Source of the DNA: Bordetella ansorpii
Lineage (GTDB): Bacteria > Pseudomonadota > Gammaproteobacteria > Burkholderiales > Burkholderiaceae_B
Assembly: GCF_900078705.1 (NCBI RefSeq)
Contig: NZ_FKIF01000006.1
Span: 744,001 to 808,000 of the forward strand
Direction of reading: 5' to 3'
Length of the DNA stretch: 64,000 nucleotides
Made by a program: the position numbers and the translations under genes. Below, piece by piece: positions 51,543 through 61,447 of this stretch. The notes under the pieces were generated by a model. The model was not told where the DNA came from and did no database searches. It was given only the letters and a program-made list of their open reading frames with translations. Numbering within the stretch: position 1 is the stretch's first letter; every line of letters begins with the position of its first letter.

Positions 51543-52484
51543 TCAGGCAGGCGCCTGCGCCTCGCCCAGCAGGAACTCGACCAGCGTGGGCAGCGCGGCA
51601 TCATGCGTGCGATGCGGCCGCATCCGCATCACGTACCCCCATGATCCCGGCAGGCACAGCCCGGGCGCCAGCGGCACCAGCCCGCCGCGCGCGATCTCGT
51701 CGTCGATCAGCGGCAGGCGGCCCAGTGCGATGCCCACGCCCGCCACGGCGGCCGACACCACCGTGCTCAGGCCACTGAGCACCAGCGGATCCTGCCAGTC
51801 GCGCGGGGCCAGCCCCAGCCGCTCGTGCCAGGTCCGCCAGCGCGTCTCCGGGCTGGCCACGTGCTTCTCTTCCAGCCAGCGATGGCGCGTGAAGACGGCG
51901 GGATCGGCGCGCTGGCCTTCGGGCACCAGCGAGGGGCTGCACACGGGCACCACGCTTTCCGCCATCAGGGGGATGTCGCCGGGTTCCGGCCGCCGGTGGG
52001 GTCCCTCCGCGCGCATGTGCAGGAAGGCCAGGTCGATATCCTGCTCGATCCAGGCCGGATCCTGGTTGGCGTGCAGATAGACCTGCACCTCGATCCCGGG
52101 ATGCGCCTCGATGAAGCGGCCGATGCGCGGCGCCAGCCACAGCGCGGCCAGCGAGGGGTTGGCCGAGATGTTCAGGCGGCTGGGCCGCCGCCCCCGGGCC
52201 GCGGCGCGGACGTTGCCGCAGGCGGTGGCCAGCAGGGTCAAGGCCTGTTGCACGGATGCCAGCAGATCGGCGCCGGCCTCGGTGGGTTCGGCCCGCCGCG
52301 TGGTGCCGCCACGGCGCAGCAACGCCACGCCCAGGTCGGCCTCCAGCGCGCGCAGTTGATGGCTGACCGCGCTCTTGGTCACGTTCAGCTCGGCCGCGGC
52401 GCGGCTCAGGCTGCCCAGGCGGGCCACGGCCTCGAAGGCGCGCAGCGCCGCCAGGGGCGGCGTTCGGGTGGAAGGCAATGACAT
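51543..52484 (-). CDS. LysR-family transcriptional regulator (GcvA-like)
   Basis: 313 residues. The winged helix at about 8-66 contains LAALRAFEAVARLGSLSRAA, ELNVTKSAVSHQLRALEADL; the start PPLAALRAFEAVARLGS is typical of the GcvA/AmpR branch. The effector domain begins near 100 (LNISANPSLAALWLAPRIGR). It is divergent from the fused ABC exporter across 100 bases, so it may regulate that gene. Confidence 0.88.
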   Translation of the reverse strand: MSLPSTRTPPLAALRAFEAVARLGSLSRAAAELNVTKSAVSHQLRALEADLGVALLRRGGTTRRAEPTEAGADLLASVQQALTLLATACGNVRAAARGRRPSRLNISANPSLAALWLAPRIGRFIEAHPGIEVQVYLHANQDPAWIEQDIDLAFLHMRAEGPHRRPEPGDIPLMAESVVPVCSPSLVPEGQRADPAVFTRHRWLEEKHVASPETRWRTWHERLGLAPRDWQDPLVLSGLSTVVSAAVAGVGIALGRLPLIDDEIARGGLVPLAPGLCLPGSWGYVMRMRPHRTHDAALPTLVEFLLGEAQAPA

Positions 52485-52585
52485 GCGTGCAATTTAACTC
52501 AACCCTCGATCGAAAAACTATCGATCCCCGCGATCGCGCGAGCACGGCCACAATGGCGGCATAACGAATCATCGAGGGATGGGTT

Positions 52586-55500
52586 ATGTATTTCGACTAT
52601 CGGCTTTGGCGGTTCACCGAGGGCATGCGCGGCCGCATGGCGGGCGGCGTGTTGCTCGGCTTGCTGGCGCTGGGCGCCGGCATCGCGCGCTATGTATTCC
52701 TGGGGCAGATGCTGGCCGCGGTATTTGCCGGGCAACCCTGGCAGGCATGGGCCGAGCCGGCGGCATGGACCGCGGCGATGGTGCTGCTGCGCGCGGGCCT
52801 GGACCACTGGCGCGGCGTGCAGGCCAACCGTTGCGCGGCCGCCGTGCAGCAGGTGCTGCGCAGCCGCCTGTACGACCGCATCGTGTCCCTGGGGCCGGCC
52901 TGGTTCGCCAACCAGCGCACCGGCGGCGTGATGCTGACCGTGGTCGACGGCGTCGAGCAGCTGCAGACGTTCTTCGGACAATACCTGCCGCAGGTCGCCA
53001 TCGCGGCAGCCGCCCCCTTCGCCATCTTCGCGGTCATTGCTTTCTGGGACGTGCCCACGGCCCTGGTGCTGCTGGCCGCCGCGCTGTTCGCGCTGTTCGG
53101 TCCCATGGCCGTGCACATGCTGGACCGGCGCGCCAGCCTGGCCCGCTCGAAATCCCTGAAGGACTTCGGCGAGGACTTCCTGGACGCGGTGCAGGGCCTG
53201 CCCACGCTGAAGTCCTTCGGCCAGGGCAAGTCGTGGGGCCGCCGCCTGGCCGAGCGCGCGCGCCGGCTGTCCGAGGGCACCATGTGGGTGCTGTCGGTCA
53301 GCCTGCTGACGCGCGGCATCAGCGACCTGGGCGTGGCGCTGGGCGCCGCCCTGGCGCTGACGCTGGGCGCCTGGCGCGTCGGCAACGGCGACATGAGCGT
53401 CGAGGCCCTGCTGATCGTGCTGATGGCGGGCACCGAGATCTTCCGCCCGCTGCGCGACCTGCGCGCCGTGCTGCACCGGGGCATGCTGGGCCAGTCGGCC
53501 GCCACCAGCATCCATGCGCTGATGGACGCCGAATCGACGGCCACGAAACTGGCCGCCCAGGGCCAGGGCGCATCGCCCGCGCAACTGACGCCCACCATCG
53601 AATTCGACGACGTGGGCTTCGCCTATACGCCCGAGCGTCCCGCGCACCAGGGCCTGCATTTTCGCATCGCCGCGGGCGAGCGCGTGGGCGTGGTCGGCCC
53701 CAGCGGGGCCGGCAAGTCCACCATCGTGCGGCTGCTGCTGAAGGAGGCCCTGGCCCAGTCGGGCAGCGTCCGCGTGGGCGGGCACGACGTGCGCGAGCTG
53801 GACACGCAGGCGCTGCTGTCGCGCATCGCGGTGGTCAGCCAGGACATCACGCTGTTCCATGGCACGCTGGAGGAGAACCTGCGCCTGGGCCGCCCGGACG
53901 CCACGCAGGAACAGGTGCGCGCCGCCGCGCGCGCCGCGAACATCGACGACTTCATCATGGCCCTGCCCGAGGGCTATGCCACGCGCATCGGCGAGCGCGG
54001 CCTGCAACTATCCGGCGGGCAGCGCCAGCGCGTGGCCATCGCCCGCGCCCTGCTGCGCGACGCGCCCATCCTGGTGCTGGACGAGGCGCTTTCCTCCGTC
54101 GATACCGAGAACGAAGCCCTCATCCAGCAGGCGCTGGACCGCCTGATGGCCGGCCGCACCACGCTGATCCTGGCGCACCGGCTGGCCAGCGTGGTCGGCG
54201 CCGACCGCAGCCTGGTGCTGGACCAGGGCCGCGTGGTCGAGCAAGGCACGCATGCGGAGCTGATGCGGCAGCGCGGCCTGTACTACACGCTGATGCACGA
54301 GCAGGATGCGGCCCGGCAACGCGCCGCGGCGCCCTCCGCGCGCGGCGTGGCGCCTCCCGCCGAAACGGCCCGGGATACGAATCCTGGCGCCACGGACGCT
54401 TCCGGCCCCGCGCCGCGCGCGCTGGACGAGGATGCCGACCAGGTGGGCTGGCGGCAGACGCTGTCCACGCTGATGGCCGTGGTGCGCCCATGGCGCGGCA
54501 CGCTGATCGCGACGATATTGCTGGGCGTGGGCCGCGTGGCCGCCTACATCGGCGTGGGCGTGCTGAGCGCGCTGGTGGTGGCCGCGATCCGCGATGGCCG
54601 CGACACGAGCTGGCTGATCGCCGGCCTGCTGGTGGCCGCGCCGCTGGCCGCGCTGTTCCACTGGCTGGAATCATGGCTGGCGCACGCCATGGCGTACCAG
54701 TTGCTGGGCGACATGCGCGTGAAGCTGTACGACAAGTTGGAACGGCTGACCCCCGCCTACCTGCTGCAACGGCGCTCCGGCGACCTGGTGTCGCTGGCCA
54801 CGCAGGACGTCGAGATGATCGAGTATTTCTACGCCCACACCATCGGTCCGGCCATCGTGTCGGTATTGGTGCCGCTGACCGTGCTGGGCTTCCTGGCCGC
54901 CTTCAGCTGGCCCGTGGCGCTGGCCCTGCTGCCCTTCCTCGCCTATGCGCTGCTGTCGCCCATCCGCGGCCGCCGCCGCATCGATGCCCTGGGCGACAAG
55001 GCGCGCGGCGCGCTGGGCGAGATGAGCGCCCACATGACCGACACCATCCAGGGCCTGGCCGAACTGACCGCCTTCCAGGCCACCGGCCACCGCCGCGTGC
55101 GGTTCCTGGAAGTGGCCGGGCGCTACGCCCAGCGCCGCCTGGCGCTGCTGCGCGACCTGTCCGCGCAGACCGCATGGTTCGAGATCGCCATGGGCCTGGG
55201 CGGCCTGGCCGTGGCCGTGGCCGGCGCCTTGCAGGTATCCGCGGGCGCCCTGTCCGCCAGCATGCTGCCGCTGCTGATCCTGATCGCCCTGGCGACCTTC
55301 CTGCCCGTCTCCGAGATCTCGCAGGTCAGCCGGCAACTGGCCGACACCGTGGCCGCCTCGCGCCGCCTGCACGTGGTGTCGCACGAACCCGAACCCGTCA
55401 CCGATGGCCCGCTGCCCGCGCCGCAGTCCGCGCAGGGCTTGTCGGTGGCCTTCGAGGACGTCAGCTTCGGCTATCCGGGACAACGCGGCGGCAAGCGGGG

Positions 55501-56167
55501 CGATGCGTTGAAGCACCTGACCTTCAACGTGCCCGCGGGCGCCACCGCGGCATTGGTGGGCGCTTCGGGCGCGGGCAAGAGCACCGTGGCCAGCCTGCTG
55601 CTGCGCTTCTGGGATCCGCGCGCCGGCACGATACGCATCGGCGGCGTGGACGTGCGCGAGATGAATCTCGACGCCCTGCGCGATTGCGTGGCACTGGTCA
55701 CGCAGGACACCTACCTGTTCAACGACACGCTGGAGAACAACATCCGCCTGGCTCGTCCCGACGCCAGCCCGGCCGAGCTGCGGGCCGCGCTGGAGCAGGC
55801 GGCGCTGGCCGACTTCGTGCGCACCCTGCCCGACGGCCTGGCCACCCGGGTCGGCGAACGCGGCATGCAATTGTCGGGCGGCCAGCGCCAGCGCATCTCC
55901 ATCGCGCGCGCCTTCCTGAAGAACGCGCCCCTGCTGATCCTGGACGAAGCCACCTCGCATCTGGACACGCTGTCGGAACTGCAGGTGCGCACCGCCCTGG
56001 ACGTGCTGATGAAGCACCGCACCACGCTGGTCATCGCGCATCGCCTGTCCACCATCCAGGACGCGGACCTGATCCTGGTGCTTGAGAACGGCAGCCTGGC
56101 GCAGGCCGGCACGCACGACGCGCTGTTGAAGCAGGAAGGGTTCTATGCAAGGGCCAGCGCGCATTGA
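52586..56167 (+). CDS. Fused tandem ABC exporter (TMD-NBD-TMD-NBD)
   Basis: 1193 residues made of two half-transporters in one chain. Half 1: membrane domain 1 to about 330, NBD with Walker A GPSGAGKST (about 370), signature LSGGQRQRVAIARALL and DEALSSVDTENEAL. A 70-residue Ala/Pro linker follows. Half 2: membrane domain about 620-930, Walker A GASGAGKST (about 992), signature LSGGQRQRISIARAFL and DEATSHLDTLSE. In NBD1 the residue after Walker B is Glu in VLDEAL, so both sites look active. Two-in-one exporters are uncommon in bacteria; CydDC-like or drug/lipid export are possible. Divergent from a LysR gene. Confidence 0.88.
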   Translation: MYFDYRLWRFTEGMRGRMAGGVLLGLLALGAGIARYVFLGQMLAAVFAGQPWQAWAEPAAWTAAMVLLRAGLDHWRGVQANRCAAAVQQVLRSRLYDRIVSLGPAWFANQRTGGVMLTVVDGVEQLQTFFGQYLPQVAIAAAAPFAIFAVIAFWDVPTALVLLAAALFALFGPMAVHMLDRRASLARSKSLKDFGEDFLDAVQGLPTLKSFGQGKSWGRRLAERARRLSEGTMWVLSVSLLTRGISDLGVALGAALALTLGAWRVGNGDMSVEALLIVLMAGTEIFRPLRDLRAVLHRGMLGQSAATSIHALMDAESTATKLAAQGQGASPAQLTPTIEFDDVGFAYTPERPAHQGLHFRIAAGERVGVVGPSGAGKSTIVRLLLKEALAQSGSVRVGGHDVRELDTQALLSRIAVVSQDITLFHGTLEENLRLGRPDATQEQVRAAARAANIDDFIMALPEGYATRIGERGLQLSGGQRQRVAIARALLRDAPILVLDEALSSVDTENEALIQQALDRLMAGRTTLILAHRLASVVGADRSLVLDQGRVVEQGTHAELMRQRGLYYTLMHEQDAARQRAAAPSARGVAPPAETARDTNPGATDASGPAPRALDEDADQVGWRQTLSTLMAVVRPWRGTLIATILLGVGRVAAYIGVGVLSALVVAAIRDGRDTSWLIAGLLVAAPLAALFHWLESWLAHAMAYQLLGDMRVKLYDKLERLTPAYLLQRRSGDLVSLATQDVEMIEYFYAHTIGPAIVSVLVPLTVLGFLAAFSWPVALALLPFLAYALLSPIRGRRRIDALGDKARGALGEMSAHMTDTIQGLAELTAFQATGHRRVRFLEVAGRYAQRRLALLRDLSAQTAWFEIAMGLGGLAVAVAGALQVSAGALSASMLPLLILIALATFLPVSEISQVSRQLADTVAASRRLHVVSHEPEPVTDGPLPAPQSAQGLSVAFEDVSFGYPGQRGGKRGDALKHLTFNVPAGATAALVGASGAGKSTVASLLLRFWDPRAGTIRIGGVDVREMNLDALRDCVALVTQDTYLFNDTLENNIRLARPDASPAELRAALEQAALADFVRTLPDGLATRVGERGMQLSGGQRQRISIARAFLKNAPLLILDEATSHLDTLSELQVRTALDVLMKHRTTLVIAHRLSTIQDADLILVLENGSLAQAGTHDALLKQEGFYARASAH

Positions 56168-56323
56168 GGCGTGCTGGGGCGGCGGGAACGGCGCCGTCCA
56201 TCGCGATGGCCCGGTCGGTCGTCCGGCCCCCCTGAGCGTCCGGCCGCCTCGCGGCGCCGTGCTACGGTGACGGGGGTATGCACGCCTTTCGTGCGCCATT
56301 ACCTCATCGGGGAGAATCGAACG

Positions 56324-56830
56324 ATGCAGTGCAACGACGTGTCGATCGCATCGCAACGGCTGTCCCTGCGCCCGTTCCGTGCGGACGATGCCGGCGAGGC
56401 CTACCCGTGCATCACACCCACGCTGACGCGCTACATGCGTTTCGAGCCGCCAGGCTCCGAAGCGGAATTCGAGTCGGTCTGGCGAACCTGGCTGCCGAAG
56501 ATAGCCAGCGGCGAGGACATCACCTTCGTCATCCGCCTGACCGGCAGCGGCGCCCTGGTCGGCTTCGCGGGCCTGCACCGCACGCAAGACGCCGAACCCG
56601 AGCTGGGCATCTGGATCCGCGAATCCGAACACGGCCATGGCTATGGCGGCGAGGCCGTGAAGGCCGTGGCCGGCTGGGCCGCGGCCGCCTTCGGCAGGAC
56701 GGCCTTCATCTATCCCGTGGCGATGGAGAACGTCCCCAGCCGGCGCATCGCCGAACGCCTGGGCGGCGTCGTCGTCGGCCGGCGCGATACCGCCAAGTAC
56801 GACGCGGTGGTCTACCGCATCCCTGCCTGA
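56324..56830 (+). CDS. GNAT-family N-acetyltransferase (RimJ/RimL type)
   Basis: 168 residues from MQCNDVSIASQRLSLRPFRA, with GGGGAGAA-type ribosome binding site (GGAGA) nine bases upstream. The RimJ-like start (SQRLSLRPFRADDAGEAYPC), the acetyl-CoA loop region ELGIWIRESEHGHGYGGEAV and the C-terminal AMENVPSRRIAERLGGVVVG are typical of Acetyltransf_3. The substrate is unknown. It ends nine bases before the convergent LacI gene's stop. Confidence 0.85.
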   Translation: MQCNDVSIASQRLSLRPFRADDAGEAYPCITPTLTRYMRFEPPGSEAEFESVWRTWLPKIASGEDITFVIRLTGSGALVGFAGLHRTQDAEPELGIWIRESEHGHGYGGEAVKAVAGWAAAAFGRTAFIYPVAMENVPSRRIAERLGGVVVGRRDTAKYDAVVYRIPA

Positions 56831-56839
56831 ACGGACCGC

Positions 56840-57871
56840 TCAGGCGCTGTCGCGCCGGACGATCTCGAAGCCGATCTCCACCACCGCCGCCTGCGGCGCC
56901 TCGCCGTTCACCCGCGCGGCGATCATCTCGGCCGCCTGAGCGCCGATGGCCGCGCCGTCCACGTGGACCGACGTGATCGACGGCACCATCGACGCGGCGA
57001 ACTCCATGTCGCCGAAGCCCACCACCGAGAGATCCGTGGGCACGCGCAGGCCTTGGGCCAGGGCTTCGGTGATGACGCCGCTGGCCATCAGGTCGGAGGT
57101 GCAGAACACCGCATCGATGCCCTGGCCCCCTTGCAGAATGCGCAGGCCTTCGCGGCCCTGCACGTGCGTCGTGGGGGCCGGCAGGTAATGAATGACGGGT
57201 TCGGGCAGGCCCAATTGCAAGGCCGTCCGCGCGAAGCTGCGCGCGCGGCGATGCGCGCGTTCGTCGTCGCCGCACAGCACCGCTTGCCGCGTCTTGCCCG
57301 CCTCGAACAGATACCGGCTGACCGCCGCGCCGATGGCATCGTGCGACAGGCTCAGCAGCATGTCGATGGGGGTCTCGGTGGTGTCCCAGGTCTCGACGAT
57401 GGGAATGCCCGAGGCCTTCAGCAGGCCGCGGCCCTGCTCGGAATGCATCACGCCGGTCAGCACGATGCCGTCGGGCCGGCGGCCAATGATGGCGCGCAGC
57501 AATGCGTCCTCGCGCGGCGCCTCGTAGCCGCTCTGGCCCACCATCAACTGGAAACCCTTGGCTTCCAGCGATCGCGTCAGCGCGGTCAGCATGCCGCCGA
57601 ACAGCGAGCTTGCGATCGTCGGCACCAGCACCATCACCAGATTGCTGCGCGACAGGCGCAAGCTGCCCGCCATCAGGTTGGGCACATAGCCCAGCGTCCG
57701 GATCGCCGCGTTGACCTTCTCAAGCGTGGCCGGCGACACGTGCTGCGGCGTGTTGATGACGCGCGAGACCGTGATCATCGACACGCCCGCGGCCCGCGCC
57801 ACGTCGCGCACCGTGACGCTGGCCCGCGCGGCGGCGCGGGAAGAGGAACTGGCGGGCTTGTCGGACGGCAT
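56840..57871 (-). CDS. LacI-family repressor (GntR-like)
   Basis: 343 residues from MPSDKPASSSSRAAARASVT. The helix-turn-helix is VTVRDVARAAGVSMITVSRV, the hinge helix NLMAGSLRLSRSNLVMVLVP and the rest is a periplasmic-binding fold (FCTSDLMASGVITEALAQGL). GntR-type members of this family respond to sugar acids. It is divergent from tctC-gudD and two identical 14-bp operators lie in the gap, so it most probably represses the glucarate genes and perhaps itself. The frame is open much further upstream, but that would include the operators. Confidence 0.88.
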   Translation of the reverse strand: MPSDKPASSSSRAAARASVTVRDVARAAGVSMITVSRVINTPQHVSPATLEKVNAAIRTLGYVPNLMAGSLRLSRSNLVMVLVPTIASSLFGGMLTALTRSLEAKGFQLMVGQSGYEAPREDALLRAIIGRRPDGIVLTGVMHSEQGRGLLKASGIPIVETWDTTETPIDMLLSLSHDAIGAAVSRYLFEAGKTRQAVLCGDDERAHRRARSFARTALQLGLPEPVIHYLPAPTTHVQGREGLRILQGGQGIDAVFCTSDLMASGVITEALAQGLRVPTDLSVVGFGDMEFAASMVPSITSVHVDGAAIGAQAAEMIAARVNGEAPQAAVVEIGFEIVRRDSA

Positions 57872-58024
57872 GCGGCGGAATCGGTCGGCGAAGGCGGGAA
57901 AGTCCCCCACGCGTGGGAGGCCATCAAGACTAACCGGTGACGGCGGCGGCCGCCCGCCAAAGCCCCTGGGGTTTCCCCTGATACCGTGTCGTCCTGCTTG
58001 ATCTACACTGCGGCATACCACAGG

Positions 58025-58059
58025 TGGTAACGTTACCAATCCAGATGGTAACGTTACCA
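58025..58059. promoter_or_regulatory. Two tandem LacI-family operators
   Basis: TGGTAACGTTACCA, a perfect 14-bp palindrome with a central CG, occurs at 58025-58038 and again at 58046-58059. The centres are 21 bases apart, two helical turns, so two repressor dimers would lie on the same face. They lie 34-68 bases before the binding-protein ATG and cover its likely promoter. Confidence 0.88.
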
Positions 58060-58092
58060 AAACATAAATATCCCTCAGCGAGGAGACACAGC

Positions 58093-59061
58093 ATGCAACG
58101 CAACGCGTTCAAATGGATCGTGGGCGCCACCTTGATGGCGGCCGCCGGCCTGGCCCAGGCCTGGCCCGACAAACCCATCACGATGATCGTGCCCTTCCCG
58201 CCTGGCGGCGCCACGGATTCGGTGGCGCGCGCCGTGGCCAACAAGATGGGTGAACAACTGAAGCAGACCGTCGTGATCGAGAACAAGGCCGGCGCCACGG
58301 GCACCATCGGCGCCTCGCAGGTCGCCCGCGCCGCGCCTGATGGCTATACGCTGCTGGTCACCTCGCTGGCCCCGCTGGTCGTGGCCCCGCACCTGATGAA
58401 GCTGACGTACGACCCCGCGCGGGACTTCACCTACCTGACCGTCGCGGTGCAGACGCCCAACGTGCTGGTCGTCAGTCCCAGGATCGCCCCCATGGTGAAC
58501 AACGTGCAGGACGTGCTGAAGCTGCTGAAATCCAAGCCGGGCGAATTCAGCTTCGCCAGCTCGGGCGCCGGCTCGTCCGACCACCTGACCGCCGAACTGT
58601 TCTGGCAGAAGACCGGCACCAAGGGCCTGCACGTGCCGTACAAGGGGGGCGCCCCGGCCATCCAGGACCTGCTGGGCAGCCAGGTCGACATGTCCTTCCA
58701 GAACCTCAACGCCGTGCTGCCGCACATCAAGTCCGGAAAGCTGAAGGCCCTGGCGGTCACCGGCGACAAACGCTCGCCCGTGCTGCCCGACGTGCCCACC
58801 TTCGCCGAGGCCGGCGTGTCTGGCCTGACCGTCTACGCCTGGCAGGCCGTCGTGGCGCCCAAGGGCATCCCGGCCGACGTACAGGCGAAACTGTCCGCCG
58901 CCCTGAACGCCGCCATCAAGGACCCCGCCGTCAGCAAACCCTTCACCGACCTGGGCCTGGAAGTCGTGGCCAACTCGCCCGACGCCTTCGCCAAGTTCCA
59001 GCAGCAGGAAAGCGCCCGCTGGAAGAGTGTCATCCAGACCGGCAACATCTCGGTGCAGTAA
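58093..59061 (+). CDS. Bug/TctC-type tripartite tricarboxylate binding protein
   Basis: 322 residues with a signal peptide (WIVGATLMAAAGLAQAW). TctC family signatures: WPDKPITMIVPFPPGGATDS, VIENKAGATGTIGASQVARA and LHVPYKGGAPAIQDLLGSQV. Such solute-binding proteins are very numerous in Bordetella. No tctA/tctB membrane genes are adjacent, so it must use a transporter encoded elsewhere. Cotranscription with gudD and control by the operators suggest glucarate or a related sugar diacid as ligand. Confidence 0.9.
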   Translation: MQRNAFKWIVGATLMAAAGLAQAWPDKPITMIVPFPPGGATDSVARAVANKMGEQLKQTVVIENKAGATGTIGASQVARAAPDGYTLLVTSLAPLVVAPHLMKLTYDPARDFTYLTVAVQTPNVLVVSPRIAPMVNNVQDVLKLLKSKPGEFSFASSGAGSSDHLTAELFWQKTGTKGLHVPYKGGAPAIQDLLGSQVDMSFQNLNAVLPHIKSGKLKALAVTGDKRSPVLPDVPTFAEAGVSGLTVYAWQAVVAPKGIPADVQAKLSAALNAAIKDPAVSKPFTDLGLEVVANSPDAFAKFQQQESARWKSVIQTGNISVQ

Positions 59062-59081
59062 GCGCCGCAACGCAGCAACCC

Positions 59082-59103
59082 GCCCGGCCCTTCAAGGCCG
59101 GGC
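59082..59103 (+). promoter_or_regulatory. Intercistronic hairpin before gudD
   Basis: GCCCGGCC (59082-59089) pairs with GGCCGGGC (59096-59103) around CTTCAA, within the 60 bases between the binding-protein stop and gudD. No T run. Likely an mRNA stabiliser or attenuator rather than a full terminator. Confidence 0.4.
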
Positions 59104-59121
59104 CCAACAGGCCAAGCCACC

Positions 59122-60465
59122 ATGTCTGACTCCCAGCAGTCCTCCACTCCCGTCGTCACGCAGATGCGCGTGGTGCCCGTCGCGGGCCACGACTCGATGC
59201 TGCTCAACCTGAGCGGCGCGCACGCCCCCTACTTCACCCGCAACCTGATCATCCTGACGGACAGCGCCGGCAACACCGGCGTGGGCGAAGTGCCCGGCGG
59301 CGAGAAGATCCGCGGCACGCTGGAAGACGCGCGCGACCTCATCGTGGGCAGCGCCATCGGCAACTACAACCACACGCTGAACCGCATGCGACAGGCCTTC
59401 GCCGACCGCGACAGCGCCGGACGCGGCCAGCAGACGTTCGACCTGCGCGTGGCGATCCACGCGGTCACGGCGGCGGAATCGGCGCTGCTGGACCTGCTGG
59501 GCAAGCACCTGGGCGTGCCGGTGGCCGCGCTGCTGGGCGAAGGCGTGCAGCGCACCTCGGTGCAGATGCTGGGCTACCTGTTCTACGTGGGCGACCGCAA
59601 GCGGACCGACCTGGCCTACCAGAGCGCGCCCGACGCCGACGACGACTGGCTGCGCCTGCGCCACGAGAAGGCGCTGACGCCGGAAGCCATCGTCAGGCTG
59701 GCCGAGGCCGCCTACGCGCGCTACGGTTTCGAGGACTTCAAGCTGAAAGGCGGCGCGCTGCGCGGCGAGGAAGAGGTCGAGGCCATCCGCGCGCTGCACG
59801 AACGCTTTCCGCAGGCCCGCATCACGCTCGATCCCAACGGCGGCTGGCTGCTGAAGGACGCGGTGCGCCTGTGCCGCGACCTGCATGGCGTGATGGCCTA
59901 TGCCGAGGATCCCTGCGGCGCCGAGGGCGGGTACTCGGGCCGCGAGGTGATGGCCGAGTTCCGCCGCGCCACCGGCCTGCCCACCGCCACCAACATGGTC
60001 GCCACCGACTGGCGCGAGATGGCCCACGCGCTGTCGCTGCAATCCGTGGACATCCCGCTGGCCGATCCGCATTTCTGGACCATGCAGGGTTCGGTGCGCG
60101 TGGCGCAGACCTGCCAGGCCTTCGGCCTGACCTGGGGCTCGCACTCCAACAACCACTTCGACGTCTCGCTGGCCATGTTCACGCACGTGGGCGCCGCGGC
60201 CCCTGGCCGTGTCACCGCCATCGACACGCACTGGATCTGGCAGGACGGCCAACACCTGACGCGCGACCCGCTGAAGATCCGCAACGGCCACATCGAGCTG
60301 CCGCAGACGGGCGGGCTGGGCATCGAGCTGGACATGGACGCGGTGGAACGCGCCCATGCGCTTTACCAGCGGCACGGCCTGGGCGCGCGCGACGACGCGA
60401 CCGCCATGCAGTACCTGATCCCGGGCTGGAAGTTCGACAACAAGCGGCCCTGCATGGTGCGTTGA
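59122..60465 (+). CDS. gudD: Glucarate dehydratase
   Basis: 447 residues, enolase superfamily, the same length as E. coli GudD (446). The K-x-K catalytic pair is in EDFKLKGG (about 206-208), the first metal ligand in DPNGGW (about 236), and the catalytic His in [15 protein letters not shown] (about 341). It converts D-glucarate (and probably L-idarate) into 5-keto-4-deoxyglucarate. The downstream aldolase (kdgD/garL) is not in this window. It is the second gene after the LacI-controlled promoter. Confidence 0.95.
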   Translation: MSDSQQSSTPVVTQMRVVPVAGHDSMLLNLSGAHAPYFTRNLIILTDSAGNTGVGEVPGGEKIRGTLEDARDLIVGSAIGNYNHTLNRMRQAFADRDSAGRGQQTFDLRVAIHAVTAAESALLDLLGKHLGVPVAALLGEGVQRTSVQMLGYLFYVGDRKRTDLAYQSAPDADDDWLRLRHEKALTPEAIVRLAEAAYARYGFEDFKLKGGALRGEEEVEAIRALHERFPQARITLDPNGGWLLKDAVRLCRDLHGVMAYAEDPCGAEGGYSGREVMAEFRRATGLPTATNMVATDWREMAHALSLQSVDIPLADPHFWTMQGSVRVAQTCQAFGLTWGSHSNNHFDVSLAMFTHVGAAAPGRVTAIDTHWIWQDGQHLTRDPLKIRNGHIELPQTGGLGIELDMDAVERAHALYQRHGLGARDDATAMQYLIPGWKFDNKRPCMVR

Positions 60466-60490
60466 AGCACGAGGACGGACACCGCCCGCA

Positions 60491-61447
60491 TCACGTGCCC
60501 AGGAACTCGAACCCCATCGTGCGGGCTTCGTAGTACAGCCCGCCATCCTGCACGATCAGGAAATCCGCGCGGCGCGCGCCCTCGTTGTGATGCGAATGCG
60601 GCGCGCCGGCCGGCGTCACCAGCGTGGCCCAGTCCGACCACGGGCAGTCCTGTCCGTCCACCCGCGACTTGCATTGCTCGCCGGCCACGATCAAGGTCAG
60701 CGCGGCCGAGTTGTGCCGATGCGGCGACTGCGCGCCGCCGGGCGGCAGCGTATTCAGCGACAGCGTCAAGGCGGGCATCAGATTGCGCCGCTCCTGCATG
60801 GCGACGCTGGAGAACACCACGGCCAGTCCCGACGTGCCGGCATCCGGCACCGTGCGATGGATGCGGTCGATCTCGGCAGCGATATCGTCCGCCTTGAAAT
60901 GAACCGGACTATCCTCGGGCCGCGCGGCGCGCAGGCCGTGATAGGCAAGCAAGGGCTCGTCCGTCACGGCCCACAACACGGCGGCCCGCGCTTCGGACGC
61001 CTGCCAGCGTGTCGCGCCCGCCGGCAGGTACAGTACGTCCCCGCCAGACCAGGCCATCGTTTCCGGGCCAGCCTGCACGCTGCCGCTGCCCTCGATCACA
61101 TACCAGATCGCGCCGCTGGCCACGAAGTCGGCATGCAGCGTATCGCCCGCGCGGATGCGGGCATAACGGGCCAGCATGAACGGCGTGGTGGCCGGCCACG
61201 GGCTGCCCAGCGTTTCGCGCTGGTCGCACGGATAAAACCCGGTGGCGCCATCGGCGGCCAGGGCCGCCGCGGCCGGATCGGCGAAGAGGCGCGCCGGCAC
61301 CGGTTCCAGATGGATGTTGAACGCATTGGCCGAATTGAAATAGCGCGCCCGCGCCTGGGCGCTGCCGGCGGGCGCGGCGGCCTGCCCGGGCGGCAACGCG
61401 GCCATCGATCCCCAGCCCGTCGCTTGCGCGTCACTTCCAGAACACAT
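60491..61447 (-). CDS. Bicupin protein, gentisate dioxygenase-like
   Basis: 318 residues from ATG at 61447 (overlapping the permease gene by 17 bases; an ATG at 61405 is an alternative). Two cupin domains: the first has VLYLPAGATRW (about 145), without the metal-binding HxH; the second has SPHRHNSAALTLIVAG and ends in AGAPHSHHNEG, with histidines able to bind a metal. Gentisate-type bicupins also use mainly one metal site. The substrate is unknown. It is the last gene of the NMT1-ABC operon, which suggests that it acts on the imported compound. Confidence 0.72.
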   Translation of the reverse strand: MCSGSDAQATGWGSMAALPPGQAAAPAGSAQARARYFNSANAFNIHLEPVPARLFADPAAAALAADGATGFYPCDQRETLGSPWPATTPFMLARYARIRAGDTLHADFVASGAIWYVIEGSGSVQAGPETMAWSGGDVLYLPAGATRWQASEARAAVLWAVTDEPLLAYHGLRAARPEDSPVHFKADDIAAEIDRIHRTVPDAGTSGLAVVFSSVAMQERRNLMPALTLSLNTLPPGGAQSPHRHNSAALTLIVAGEQCKSRVDGQDCPWSDWATLVTPAGAPHSHHNEGARRADFLIVQDGGLYYEARTMGFEFLGT

